This document shows, piece by piece, positions 1-11,036 of a stretch of DNA of 64,000 bases. Origin of the DNA: Phoma sp. XZ068 (Eukaryota; Ascomycota; Dothideomycetes; Pleosporales; Didymellaceae); the NCBI GenBank assembly GCA_004835665.1, contig RBKR01000005.1, positions 992,001 to 1,056,000 on the forward strand, written 5' to 3'. Every line of letters starts with the position of its first letter. Position 1 is the stretch's first letter. The notes below the pieces were generated by a model that did no database searches, was not told the origin of the DNA, and worked only from the letters and a program-made list of their open reading frames with translations. The position numbers and the translations under genes are program-made.

Positions 1-1
1 G

Positions 2-1884
2 TCAAACCCAAACCCTGGTCGAATATGGAGAGACGGAGAGACCACCCTTAGGCCTCTTTCCAGCGTCTCGTTCCAAGAGCTTGTCGAGTGGAGTGGAAGC
101 TACTTTGCCAACTGGCACCCTTTCTATCCGTATCTACATGCTCCGAGTGTATTGGAGTATTTTGAGAAACTCCCGCAAAGGACTGAGCTAGGCGACGATG
201 CTGCGCAGAACTTTCAACTGACAATTCTACGGTCCATCATGTCTATATCGCTCGCGGACCGGCGGCAATCACAAGCGCTCGACGCAGCACAATACCCTGC
301 TGATCTGGTCTTTCAGACCTACGACGATGCGGTGGACTGTCTCCAGCATGTATTAACTCGCCCAACAACCCTACAATCTCTGCAGGCTGCGATCAGTGTG
401 CAGCTCTTTCTAATCTCCATGCTTCGACTCAATGCTGCAAGCCGTCTCGGCGGCCTTGTGATTCGAATGGCTCTCCAACTCGGTCTCCACCGCTGCCCAG
501 CACGTTTCCCATCATTCTCAGTTGCTGAAAAGGAGCATCGCCAAAGAATTTTCTGGTCACTCTACGCCATAGACCGCTTCATCTGTCAGTCTATGGGCCT
601 CCCATTGAGTCTTCACGACGACGATGTTGACGTGTGCTATCCCACTGCTGAGCGTCATCCGGGAAGCCAGCACCCTGCTGGTGAGTCAGCCTATGTTCGC
701 AATTCCATCAACTCACAAGAAGACAGACAATAGACTACGACTTGTCAGCCTTGTGGCGCGGCAATACACCATACGCGGCCAGATTATAGAATTGCGAAAT
801 AAATCGCTTCACTACGTGCAAAAGGACCCCGACAGAGCGACCGCTATAACGGCCAGACTGGCCCAGTGGTGGAACGACGTGGAGGACTTTCAGGATACAG
901 ATGATGATCAGAATACCTCTGCGTACCATCTGGTGATCCTGACCGTCCTGAAGCATGAGTCGATCATTTCTCTGAATCGACCCACTCTCGCCGCCTCACG
1001 TCACGGGCATGCATACGATGCTGCTCTTCAGCAATGCATAGGCTCTGCAAGGGCCGTCATTACCATACTGCACAAATCCATCAATTCAAGAAGTGAACGC
1101 GAACCAGGTTTAGATGCTTTGGCGTTGCTATGGCCGTCCTGCACGTGGGCTGTCTGGATCAGCACTTTCATACTATTCCACGCTGCTAGCAGTCACCATG
1201 TGTCGGGCGGTGTCGTATCACGGTAGGTAAAGCCCGCAAAGTGCTCTGCCATAGGCTAATTCCGGTCACAGGCTTGCCGACAAAGCTCTTGACTTACTCC
1301 ACCATCTTGCACGGAGGGGGAGCGTTTGGCCTGAAGCCAGTGCCACTGCTGTGCGTGAATTGCGCGATCGTATAACCCAACGTCCTTCCCGACATTCTGG
1401 AGCAAGCCACCCCTCTGTCATGTCAGATGAGTCCAACGCGGGGAAAAATCGTGCGCCCGAGTCGGCCACGCCCGTGCAACCACATTACAGAAGCTCCAGT
1501 GGAATCGAGCCACCCGTGAACGAGCGCATAAATGAGCCAAGTCACTCCACCTCAAGCACAGGCCTCCCCCAAGATCTTGTAGCACATTCAGCTACAGCTG
1601 GCTCGAGTGCGCCCAATACCGCCATGAACCAGGTTTCAGACGCATCTCAACCTGTAGCAAACATTCAGCCATTCGAAAATGCCTCCTCTGCTCCATACAA
1701 TAACGCCAACACTCCAGTCTTCGACTTCGGTAGCTCAGAATGGAGCGACTTTATCCAAGCAAACGAGGCTTTGGACGTGGCTGCACCGCTGCCTCAGGAT
1801 GATATGGATCCATACATTGGGTTCGACATTCCATTCTGGCTTGGCCAGGATCAGTATTGGGATATGCTGCACGATCGCAACTGA
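2..1884 (+). CDS. Fungal-specific transcription factor, 5'-truncated
   Basis: This is the C-terminal 595 residues of a fungal transcription factor; the gene begins left of the window, so the DNA-binding part is not visible. Proposed exons are 2-680, 727-1222 and 1272-1884. The introns are 46 and 49 nt and both joins keep the frame. The visible protein starts with a middle-homology segment (ANWHPFYPYLHAPS near residue 40). It continues with the core RLGGLVIRMALQLGLHR and EKEHRQRIFWSLYAIDRF, the usual fungal_trans (xylanolytic-activator type) regulatory domain. The last ~170 residues are low-complexity, rich in Ser, Pro and Asn, and end in an acidic and aromatic stretch that could be an activation region (inference). 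The target genes cannot be read from the sequence. A zinc cluster is presumed upstream. Confidence 0.85.
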
Positions 1885-1984
1885 ATGGATCGATGCAAGA
1901 GCCTTCATTCGCAGTATTGTAGAGCTCAGATCCAACCAGGAGGTGCTCTCGCTCTCTGCGCTAGCAGGACCGACAATGGTTGAT

Positions 1985-2895
1985 GAAAACTTTGACCCAA
2001 TACTTTCCAACCCATCTTGAGAGAAATCTTGATGCGGATCTTCTTTGTCTCCTCGCGTGCTTTGCTCCACGTGGACAGGGCAAACCTGTTTCCGTGTCTC
2101 TCTTGGGAGCCCGTATATGAGCGTGTGCATGGCTGATATTTTCCACATTAACGCCCATTCAGTGTCCGACGTCTCAAGAATCGTCGCTACCAGGAACACC
2201 AGACTCAGGATAAGAAGAGCCGGGGGAATATCCAGCCATGCCCAACTGGCGGGAATAGAGACCTCTCGCGTTTATGCGTTGCCACGCAATAATACCTGGC
2301 CTCCATTGACTGAACGTATCGTGTTGGACCATTGCCGAAGAGTAGAAGCTCTGTGCGGTCGCTTTATGATTATGTTTTGCTATTGGAATCAGACCGAGGC
2401 TATGTGTAGCTACTTAAGTGCCTGAACGAACAACTGTATTGGACTTGGGCTCACAACGTATGGCTCTTGACAGATCGCCCGCACCATAGTCCTGTGAAAC
2501 CAGTAGTCCGGCAGATTTACGACTTGCTGAAGAAAAAAAGTCAATTGCGATGAGAAGACCAATCAATAAATAATTCAATGCACCAAACGAGCGGCTCGAC
2601 GATCTAAATCGGAGCATTACCGCAGTCCAAAGGCCACGAGTAGTGTTATCGAAGAGTTTGGAGTTCCATATTACTTTAAGGGAACCGTACACCTAGTTGC
2701 ATTTGAGCTGACCAAATCGAATCTCTAAGGCTTTATCAGAGCGGCCCAAGCGACATTGCCTGAAACATCGGCAAGAATAAGCTAGTTGCTCCAGCCAGCC
2801 TGGCGCGCATTACTGATACTGACATTGATGGTGATAGCAGCCTGCAAGTTGGTCACACTGATGATCCAATAGAGATTTTCGAGAAGGTGCTCCTT
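1985..2895 (-). pseudogene. Decayed DUF3176 membrane-protein copy
   Basis: This is a relic of the gene family that fills the next 16 kb. Fragments in several minus-strand frames match the intact paralogues in order. A first-membrane-segment remnant lies near 2820-2880. Near 2600-2680 is LFDNTTRGLW, against EIFDKASRGPW in the intact genes. Near 2080-2140 is SAMHTLIYGLPRETR, against SAMPTLIYGLPEETR. Near 2000-2050 a different frame gives ETKKIRIK...MGWKV, against DTKKVRIK...LGWRV. The middle two motifs are about 0.55 kb apart here but about 1.4 kb apart in intact copies, so most of the ectodomain is deleted. Stops and frameshifts separate the pieces. It cannot encode a functional protein. Confidence 0.75.
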
Positions 2896-3221
2896 TTAAT
2901 AACCTTTTCTGTTGCATTGCCTGGAGAGAGCTCACGCTCAGTGTGCTGTGTGAAGCTCAGAGATGTTGCCCCCCCCCCCCCCCCCGCCATTCATGCTAGA
3001 TGAGAGGCGTGCCGAGAAGACGGAAAAAGCAAGTTGAAAGATTATATTGTGACTTGATGCGAACAGAGATGTGCGCCGTTATTGCACAGTAAGTAAGCTC
3101 GCCATCTATGCCTTGCTAGCGCATTTATAGTGACATGCATGCGCAGATAATCAAGGCTAGCTTCATTTAGGGGTTATAAAGAGGATTTGAATTGCGTTTG
3201 GAACATTGAATCCAGCCTCAA
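2896..3221. other. Spacer with a 17-base poly-C tract
   Basis: No gene is visible. An uninterrupted run of 17 C lies at 2969-2985. The rest is unremarkable spacer downstream of the first DUF3176 gene. Confidence 0.6.
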
Positions 3222-5255
3222 TTAAATCCACCCAGGCGGTGGCTGATTCCGAATAGGCAATGTTGGTGACCTCAATAGACCCTGCCCGGATACTCTCCAG
3301 CCAAGGTTCGGCTGCAACTTGATTCTAACCTTCTTAGTATCTACATGTGAGCTATTCCAGGTTGAAGAAGCAGTGAACTTCTCGCGCGTTTCCTCAGGTA
3401 ACCCGTAGATTAATGTCGGCATCGTTGAAGTCTTCCATAATCCGTTTGCACTATTTTCCGACGTTTTCTGCATTGTTGATACAAGGAAGGCAAGGCTTAG
3501 CAGTAGTAAAGCAAATGGGAAAATAAGCCAAGGCCAACTAACATGTATGAAGCTTTTCATGCTGAAGGCCTCACCTGGGACCATGATTTTGTCGGTTGAT
3601 GAGCGGACCACATTGGTCATAATTTTGGCGATCTTTTCAAAATGCTCTGACTGATTCTTTGGCGCTTCCCAAGGATTTGAAAACAGTTCCCTGGTTAGTG
3701 GCTCGCCGTAATTGAAGTATCTCAATAACGGCTCCGCGGATGGTGTGGCTGCGGTGTAAGACGAAGGGAATATGTCATTGAACAGATTCATAACATTGAC
3801 GGCTGTCATATTACTCATATAATATGTGGGGCTAAACAGGGCGAGGTTTGACCGATCCTTGCCCAGATCAGGCGGCTCGAGTGTGAGGCTCTGATTGTAA
3901 ACGGCGGTCAGTCCAATGGGAGTGTCGTATGTATACCAAGGCCAGGGACTGCCCCTGTTACTTGTGTCCATGTAGGTTGAAATGACCTCTTCTTTGTATG
4001 TGCCCCATTCGTATGTAGATTTGATAGTCTGAACACACCAAGAAAGCATGCACTCGTTCACAACAGGTGCTTCTCCACTGAAGATACTACGTATCCTACT
4101 TGTGGTAGATGCAACCAAAACATCCAGTATTGGTTGGCGGATGTCTCCGAAACTGATTGAACCAATGCCGTATTCGGGCATGTAGGTGTCTGAGTTCGTG
4201 AGTGGAATCAAGCGTACCAGCAGTGCTTCTCCAGTTGTAGAAGGATCGTCGGTCCCGTTAGCAACGTAGCCCGTCAAGAGAACAGGTCTTTCACTTGTTG
4301 CATTCAGAAAATGACCACAGACGGTGCCATTCGAGTACGGAAAATTGGTGGGACCCACGTATTTGGCAGACCAATCGATTGTGGTGTTGAGACAGGTATA
4401 AGTCAGCTCAAGCAAGCTAGAGACATCCTCGCACTTGCTGCAAACCGCAAGGGTTTCGTACTCAGGCCACTCACACCTACTTGTTGGGCAGGACAACGGG
4501 ATATCTGGACGTGTACCGTTACCATAGGCGACTGGTTCCGTGCCGTTGAAGTAGAAGTAGAGTCGGAGAGCGCTTGCAATGTCTTTATTCTCTCCGGTTA
4601 CTTCGTATCCCATCCAGTATGATGGTTTGAAGAGTGGATTGAAGTGGACGATCCGGGGAATGGCGCCAGTCATAACCTCCAGCGCCCAGTGGTCACGATA
4701 TTCAACAACTTGCTGGAAAAAGGTGTCGATGGCAAGGAGTAATACTATAAGCAGGGCTCCAAGGGCAGCCAGTGAACGCCCTTTAGTGCGATACAGAAGT
4801 AGAGCAGCCCCCCAAGGTCCACGTGATGCTTTGTCGAATATCTCAAAATCCCAGATGGCGTTAGAGTTACGGAACCAGTTCCACTTGAGTTGACCGAGAG
4901 CTTCTGAAGTGGGTACAATCAAGGCCGCAGACGCGACTTTGCCCATAACGTTGGCGCAGTTGAGAGCAATTTGATGGTCGCCGATGAGATGACCATTGAT
5001 TCGGAGGTAAATCCCAACAATAGCGCCCATGCAGACTGCACTGATGATCCAGCTTGCCAGCTCAATAACCCATCTCTTGAGAATATTCTGCGACGCATTG
5101 TAGTTTGCGAGCTTCTTCTCAAGACGCTGTGTCAAGTCCAGGGACTCCACATTGGTCTTTGTACATGTACGTTCGAATGAAGCGCGCTCAGTGAGGAAAT
5201 TTATGCTTGAGCGGTGTCGCTGAGGCCTCAGAATGGGAGGAAATTGCCTAGGCAT
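3222..5255 (-). CDS. DUF3176 membrane protein, array copy 1
   Basis: Single-exon gene of 677 residues; the start is the first in-frame ATG at 5255, since the open frame further up begins only with TTG. The layout is a cytosolic N-terminus, membrane segments near residues 65-85 (WIISAVCMGAIVGIYL), 100-120 and 160-180, and a large ectodomain of about 390 residues. A fourth segment follows at about 573-595 (FPFALLLLSLAFLV), then an ~80-residue tail with PTLIYGLPEETR and the terminal QPPPGWI. The ectodomain has many N-x-S/T sites and the cysteine motif CPTSRCEWPEYETLAVCSKC. These are hallmarks of the DUF3176 family (from memory), whose function is unknown. The three other open copies in this window share this plan, so it is probably under selection. 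A surface receptor-like or transport-associated role is only a guess. Confidence 0.88.
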   Translation of the reverse strand: MPRQFPPILRPQRHRSSINFLTERASFERTCTKTNVESLDLTQRLEKKLANYNASQNILKRWVIELASWIISAVCMGAIVGIYLRINGHLIGDHQIALNCANVMGKVASAALIVPTSEALGQLKWNWFRNSNAIWDFEIFDKASRGPWGAALLLYRTKGRSLAALGALLIVLLLAIDTFFQQVVEYRDHWALEVMTGAIPRIVHFNPLFKPSYWMGYEVTGENKDIASALRLYFYFNGTEPVAYGNGTRPDIPLSCPTSRCEWPEYETLAVCSKCEDVSSLLELTYTCLNTTIDWSAKYVGPTNFPYSNGTVCGHFLNATSERPVLLTGYVANGTDDPSTTGEALLVRLIPLTNSDTYMPEYGIGSISFGDIRQPILDVLVASTTSRIRSIFSGEAPVVNECMLSWCVQTIKSTYEWGTYKEEVISTYMDTSNRGSPWPWYTYDTPIGLTAVYNQSLTLEPPDLGKDRSNLALFSPTYYMSNMTAVNVMNLFNDIFPSSYTAATPSAEPLLRYFNYGEPLTRELFSNPWEAPKNQSEHFEKIAKIMTNVVRSSTDKIMVPGEAFSMKSFIHVSWPWLIFPFALLLLSLAFLVSTMQKTSENSANGLWKTSTMPTLIYGLPEETREKFTASSTWNSSHVDTKKVRIKLQPNLGWRVSGQGLLRSPTLPIRNQPPPGWI

Positions 5256-5979
5256 GTTAGGCGTAAACAAATCGACTGGTGTTAAGACCGCAGGTCACAT
5301 GGGCCTAAAGATAGCGAGGACAGGTGAGCACATTCGTTTTGTTTTGAGAGGTTATAATGAACCGCGAAGTTCAGTGACGCGCTAACTTAAGGCTCCAAGC
5401 GCTGCTTCGGTGAAAGCTTTAAGCGCCCGCCATGACCGTCTTATTTCCATTTTATCGATAAGCACAAAGATAATGCGCGTGTAAATAGCCATCCAATGGT
5501 ACTCGTAGGCGCCGCGAAACAGGCAAGGTTCAGGTGAATGCATCTTGTGAAAGCGCCAACTTACATAGGCGCGTAGAGGTGGCGCCGATTGGTTGGGGCC
5601 CCACGTCAGGGTAAGCCGCAAGGCTAGGCCGGGATTGGCCTCAATGCATTCTGGGGCGGAATCGTGAAACTAAGAAACTAAGGGAGCATTTTAGGTGAAC
5701 GCTTGAAAACGAGCGCCAGGTTTCTTTTCCACACTCAGTGCAATAGGGCAGCTAGTCGTTACCTGTATACGAACCTCCTGCATTTTTGGGCCAGTGGTAG
5801 GTCCTCACTCAAGTATCCTGTGCTTCAAGAAGAAAGACCCCGCCTTCTTTGAAAGAGCTTCTGGTTCTGTAACATATTTCTGCCCTTGCATGAAAGAATT
5901 CAAGCTAGAAACTATTTAGGGGAAGATGAAAGATAGGGTTTAATCTCTTGCTGGTCTGATAGAAAGAACGTATAATCAT
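5256..5979. other. Intergenic, promoter side of DUF3176 copy 1
   Basis: No convincing gene. It contains ATTGG elements (reverse CCAAT boxes) near 5590 and 5633 and separates copies 1 and 2, which are in the same orientation. Confidence 0.5.
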
Positions 5980-7995
5980 TCAGATCCATCCTGGGGGCGG
6001 TTGATCTTTCCGCGGCGACTTCAGAAAAATGTGACCAGACACCCTCCATCCCAAGCTCGGCAGTAGCTTGATTCGGACCTTCTTGGTATCTGCATGTGGG
6101 CTGTTGCCGATTGTTGAGTCCACGAGCCTCCCACGAGTTTCTTCCGGTAGGCCATATATCAGCGTTGGCATTGCCGACGTCTTCCATAACGTCGTGGCGG
6201 CGTCCTTCGATGTTTTGATCATTGTTGATACGAGGAAAGCGAGGCTCAGAAGAAGAAGAACAAAAGGGAAGACGAGCCATTCCCATCGAACTGATACATA
6301 CGTTTGGACTGTGTATGCCTCACCATGAAGCATCTCTTTACTAGAAGATGATCGAATTACGTTCGTCATTGATGTGGCTAATCTTCTCATGTGCTGTGTG
6401 ATATTGTTGGGTACTAGCCAGGGGTTGAAATCCAGAGTCTGCGTCCATGGCCCGTTGGGGTAATTTTTGTACCGAAGCAAAGGTAGATTGGAGTCGTTTT
6501 TGGCCGTATAGAATGATGGTAGGATATCATCAAATATGGTTATCACCTGCACTGTGGTGTTATCCGTGCCAAAATTCAGCCCGGAGGTAGCCGAGTTGAG
6601 GGTGATGTTTGACGCATAATCTAACGTTAGTCCGGTTTTGGTTTTCCACGCTGTCCAGGGCCATGGAATTGGATCGGACGTGGCGCCCAAGTGTTCAGAC
6701 TTGACATCCTCGGTATAGACACCCCACGCATATGAGGAGCGGACAGTCTGAACGCACCACGATAAGAGACATTCGTGGATTGTGGGCGGCTCGTTCCTAT
6801 ATACACCATCCACGCCTTTGGTGGCTGATGAGAACAGCGCGTCGAAAATAGGATTGCGAATGTTCTTGAAAAGGATGGAGCCGTTGCCATAAAGTGGCTT
6901 CTTCGTATCAAAATCCGTCAACGGGACGGAGCGCATCAGCAAAGCTTCGCCAACAGCCCCGTTCTTATCTGAGCTGCCAAGAACATAACCAGACAAGAGA
7001 ATTGGAGTATAGCTGGTGGCATTGAGAAAGTAGCCACACACCGTCCCGTTCAGGTATGGGTTGCTATCGACAGGCCCAGTCCAGTCGGAGCTCCAATCAA
7101 CGGCTGTGTTCATGCAAGTGTACGTTATGTTTAGTAATGTTGAGACTTCCTCACAACGACTGCACACAGCCAAGGTCTCATATTCTGGCCACGTACAGTT
7201 GCTTGTTGGGCATGTGAGCGGTATGTCAGGTCGGGTTCCATTCCCAAAGGGTATTGGCTCCGATCCATTACCGTAGAAATATCCTCTTACGATTGGGACG
7301 AGCTCTGCATTGAACAGCAGCTGCTCCTCGTGCTGGAAGAACTGTGGGTTGGAGTCCGGTTTGTAGTGTACAACTCTAGGAATAACACCTGGCGTAGCTA
7401 ACAATTGCCACCGATCTGGATACTCGACGACTTGCTGCAAAAAAGTGTCGATAGCGAGGAGCAAGAGGATGAGTATTGCCCCAAATGCCGCCAAAGACCG
7501 GCCCCTTGTCCTGAACAGCAGCATTACGGCACCCCATGGTCCACGTGATGCCTTATCAAAGATTTCAAAATCCCACATAGCTCTAGACTTGTGAAACCAA
7601 TTCCACTTCAGTTGTCCAAGCGCTTCAGAGGTAGGTACAATCAACGCTGCAGCAGCAATTTTTCCCAGGACATTAACCCAAGTGATAAACTCTTCAGTTC
7701 CCGGAGACTTGTCTTGATCGTTGACTTGAGAGTAGATAGCAACGATTGCACCTAAACATGATGCACTGATTGTCCAGCAGGTAATCTCAAGTAACCACCG
7801 TATGAAGATATTTTCAGAGGCGTTAAACTTGGCTAGCTTCTTCTCAAAACGTTGCGTTAAGTCCAGGGAAGATGTTTGGCCTCCGACGATATCAGTCGAC
7901 AGTCGAGGAAACTGCTCATTTTTTATGTTGGTATGAGAGTCTGAGCGTCGGGCTGGCCGTTTGTGCTTTCGGCTGTGTTGAAACTGTACAGCCAT
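5980..7995 (-). CDS. DUF3176 membrane protein, array copy 2
   Basis: Single-exon gene of 671 residues with an ATG at 7995. It has the same architecture as copy 1. A basic N-terminus leads to a conserved stretch (RFEKKLAKFNASENIF), followed by a membrane segment around WTISASCLGAIVAIY. Next come the ALIVPTSEALGQLKWNWF segment and EIFDKASRGPWGAVMLLFRTRG leading into the third membrane segment. The glycosylation-rich ectodomain carries CPTSNCTWPEYETLAVCSRC, the fourth segment is FPFVLLLLSLAFLV, and the protein ends DQPPPGWI. Identity to copy 1 is highest in the membrane-proximal blocks and low in the N-terminus and mid-ectodomain, so the duplication is not recent. Function unknown. Confidence 0.9.
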   Translation of the reverse strand: MAVQFQHSRKHKRPARRSDSHTNIKNEQFPRLSTDIVGGQTSSLDLTQRFEKKLAKFNASENIFIRWLLEITCWTISASCLGAIVAIYSQVNDQDKSPGTEEFITWVNVLGKIAAAALIVPTSEALGQLKWNWFHKSRAMWDFEIFDKASRGPWGAVMLLFRTRGRSLAAFGAILILLLLAIDTFLQQVVEYPDRWQLLATPGVIPRVVHYKPDSNPQFFQHEEQLLFNAELVPIVRGYFYGNGSEPIPFGNGTRPDIPLTCPTSNCTWPEYETLAVCSRCEEVSTLLNITYTCMNTAVDWSSDWTGPVDSNPYLNGTVCGYFLNATSYTPILLSGYVLGSSDKNGAVGEALLMRSVPLTDFDTKKPLYGNGSILFKNIRNPIFDALFSSATKGVDGVYRNEPPTIHECLLSWCVQTVRSSYAWGVYTEDVKSEHLGATSDPIPWPWTAWKTKTGLTLDYASNITLNSATSGLNFGTDNTTVQVITIFDDILPSFYTAKNDSNLPLLRYKNYPNGPWTQTLDFNPWLVPNNITQHMRRLATSMTNVIRSSSSKEMLHGEAYTVQTYVSVRWEWLVFPFVLLLLSLAFLVSTMIKTSKDAATTLWKTSAMPTLIYGLPEETRGRLVDSTIGNSPHADTKKVRIKLLPSLGWRVSGHIFLKSPRKDQPPPGWI

Positions 7996-8941
7996 AAAGG
8001 AAGGGATGTGGAGAATTGTTCTTTTCCTGGATATTGAGCCTGTGGGGTTTGAAACTGCGGCCTTGGAAGGAAGGCCCGAAGCTGATGAAATTATTACAAA
8101 ACGTTCTGATGAACTACGATGTTGTGCGGCGCTACGCCTTTACAACTGTCTCTCGGAGGTTGTTAGCGTGGTCTTGGGAAGGATTTCTACTGGCGCCTTC
8201 TGTGACGCGCGGTAGCACGCGCTATCTCCCACTCGTGATGAGACATGCCTTCGAGCGAAGCTTCAATTGACTGTAAGCGCTTTGGTATTGCAGCATACCT
8301 ACCGCCGGTTGTACCTAGGTACCCAATTGTGGGTGCTACGGCGCGTATCGGCTGCGCTTGATTGGCTGCAAGTGAATCTTAGTACCTTCTTGGTCAGATC
8401 GCAGCCAATAGCGGACCACATGACTGGACGTGACTTACATCTAGTTAGTGCAAGCTCAGTTCCAAACTTGAAGTTGTATGCTCCATAGGAAGCATTCCAA
8501 CAAGAACCAGAAGAGATAGTTGTGGATGGCTCTTAACAATTTGCACATGACTCGTAGCACGTGGCACCGCGGCATGAGGGCAATCAACGTGGCGATTTAC
8601 TTTTGTGAAAAACCTAATGGATCGTTAGCAAATCGAATGATTCCTGAGGTGTCGAGTAACTGTTGTGTTCATCATCATATGCAGTTCTCTTGGAAGTATT
8701 GGGGCGACTAAGCATTTCGTATCGTGGACAGGAATAATTTTTGAAAGTGGCAGACTTTTCAAGGAACAGGTCGAATCCACAGGGTTATCCGATTGCTGTT
8801 GTTTCTGCAAAGTGTAATGGTAGGGTCTGTCAATGGTGACCATGGTTGCTGGTCATTCACGGCACGAAACTTGGTATCACTTTCAAAGGGTAGTTTTCTT
8901 GTTAAGTAGACTGCTCAAACACCTATTTCATTAGATTTTGT
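7996..8941. other. Intergenic, promoter side of DUF3176 copy 2
   Basis: No supported gene; the short open frames here lack family or splice support. A perfect 9-bp inverted repeat, ATTGGCTGC at 8361-8369 and GCAGCCAAT at 8401-8409, contains two facing CCAAT boxes about 370 bp upstream of copy 2. Confidence 0.5.
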
Positions 8942-11036
8942 TCAAATCCAACCAGGAGGTGGCTGATGATTCAGCTTTCGCATCCTCGTCGGAGAAACAA
9001 GATTGTGGCCAGACACCCTCCATCCCTGGCTGGGCTGGAGCCTGATCTTCACCTCCCTCGCCTTGCCGCGTGTATATTTTCCTGCTCGGAGGTCTTGCTG
9101 CACATCCTTTGGCAGACTATAAATCAACGCTGGCATCGCAGAAGTCTTCCAGATGCCCACCTCGTCTTTTCCATCCTTTGACGTTCTGACAATGGTAGCG
9201 ACCAGAAAGCCGAGACTGAGCACGAGTAGTGCAAGTGGTAAAATGAGCCACTCCCATCGGACCAGAACAAATTGCTTTCTGTTATAGGCTTGTCCAGAGA
9301 CCACTGAATTGCTCTCTGTTTCCGAACGCATAGCGTTGGTCATAGCTATAGCTAGTCTTTCCATGTGAGAGACCATATCGTGCGGTGCTTGCCATGCATT
9401 GAACTCCTGTGGGCGAATCAAGGGTCCATCATTAAAATTTTTGTAACGCAGGGATGGAACCGCTGTTACATTATCTGCAGTGTAATAGGAAGGGAAGAAG
9501 TCGCCAAATATTCCCATCACATTCGATGCGGTTACATTATTTGTTCCGAACGACTGCGCAGGGCCGGAAGAGTTGGCGCGACCGAGGCTCGAAAGAGGGG
9601 CTTCGACGTTGACGTCTTCCAAGTAGGTTATATAGCTCCCCCCACCCTCTTCTTCTGGGACTTCGAAACTGTCCCACGGCCAAGGCCCGGCTGTAGTGTT
9701 CTGCGAGACGGCAATTACTTGTTCTTGGTAGTCGCCCCAGGCGTAGGTTGACTTGATGGACTTGACACACCATGACAGTACACACTCATGAACGACAGGT
9801 TTTTGGCCTGAGTATACGCTCTGGGTACCATTCGGAGCAGACACAATCAAAGCATCTAGAAGGGTATTTCGCAAGTTCTTGAAGTGAATAGAACCAGTCC
9901 CGTAAAGGCTCCTCTTTGTGTACAGTTCCGTCAGTGACAAGACACGCACCAGCAACGCCTCTCCGCGATCAGGCTGCCCGTTTCTATCGTCCTTTACAAT
10001 GTAGCCGGACATCAGAGTGGGTGCATCACTGGTAACGTTGACGAAATAACCGCACACCTGGCCATTTTCTACATTCTTTGTCGGGCCAGTAGAGTGAGCA
10101 CTCCAGTCGATCGAGGTGTTCAGGCAAGCATACGTCAACAGCTCCGAAACTTCCAATTGCATACACTGGCTGCACACAGCGAGGGTATCGTACTCTGGCC
10201 AAGTGCAGTTGCTCGCTGGGCATGACAAGGGTACCTCAGGTCTTGTCGCATTTCCAGACTGCACCGAATGTGTGCCATTACCGTATAAGAACCTTTGCAC
10301 GGTCGGCAACATATTCATGTCGTATACTGATTCTTCCCAACCTAAAAAGTACACAGGTACATATTTAGGCTTGTAGCGAGTGACCCTAGCTATCGCACTG
10401 GATACGTGTTCTAGCGCCCACCGGTCTGGGTAATCTGTCACTTGCTGAAAGAAGGTATCGGTCGCGAGCAGGAGGAGTGTCAGGATTGCACCGAGCGCAG
10501 CGAGCGAGCGGCCCTTTGTGCGGAAAAGGAGGAGAAAGGAGCCCCAAGCTCCTCTCGATGCCTTGTCGAATATTTCGAAGTCGAACATTTCTTTCGACTC
10601 AGCACCATGAAACCAAGTCCACTTGAGTTGTCCAATAGCCTCAGATATGGGGAGAATCAGGGCTGCCGAAGCAAGTTTCGAGATAACGTTGTAAGCTGCG
10701 AGAGCAAGAGACCGCTGGGCCAAAGGTTGGTCTTGGCAATATAGTAAAATACCAATAATGGCGCTCTATGAACCACTTGATCAGTCCTTTACTTTGAGCG
10801 ATAGGCCAAGATCGAGTACTCACCATGCAAGCAGCACTCGTAACCCAGCTGATAATCTCAAACAACCACCGCTTGACAACATTTTGGGAAGCGTTATAAC
10901 CTGCTAACTTTTGTTCGATGCGCTGGGTAATGTCAAGCGCTTGGGTTTGCTGGATTGATGGTCGGTATAGCGGAGGATCCTCGTTCCTGTAGAAGTTGGG
11001 CAGGTGAGATACTGGTGGCGGTAAAGCATTCTTCAT
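8942..11036 (-). CDS. DUF3176 membrane protein, array copy 3
   Basis: Two-exon gene of 678 residues: exon 1 is 10824-11036 and exon 2 is 8942-10765. The 58-nt intron begins GTGAGT and ends TAG. It falls exactly in the first membrane segment, so that SWVTSAACM joins SAIIGILL in frame as in the intronless copies. The second segment (ALILPISEAIGQLKWTWF), EIFDKASRGAWGSFLLLFRTKG, the third segment, the cysteine motif CPASNCTWPEYDTLAVCSQC, the last segment (LPLALLVLSLGFLVATIV) and the tail YSLPKDVQQDL...HQPPPGWI are all present. It is the only array member with an intron at this site. Function unknown. Confidence 0.88.

Noticed and set aside
3222..11036. Recent tandem duplication of DUF3176 genes
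   Set aside because: Apart from short motifs the copies differ widely in sequence and one has an intron, so the duplications are old.
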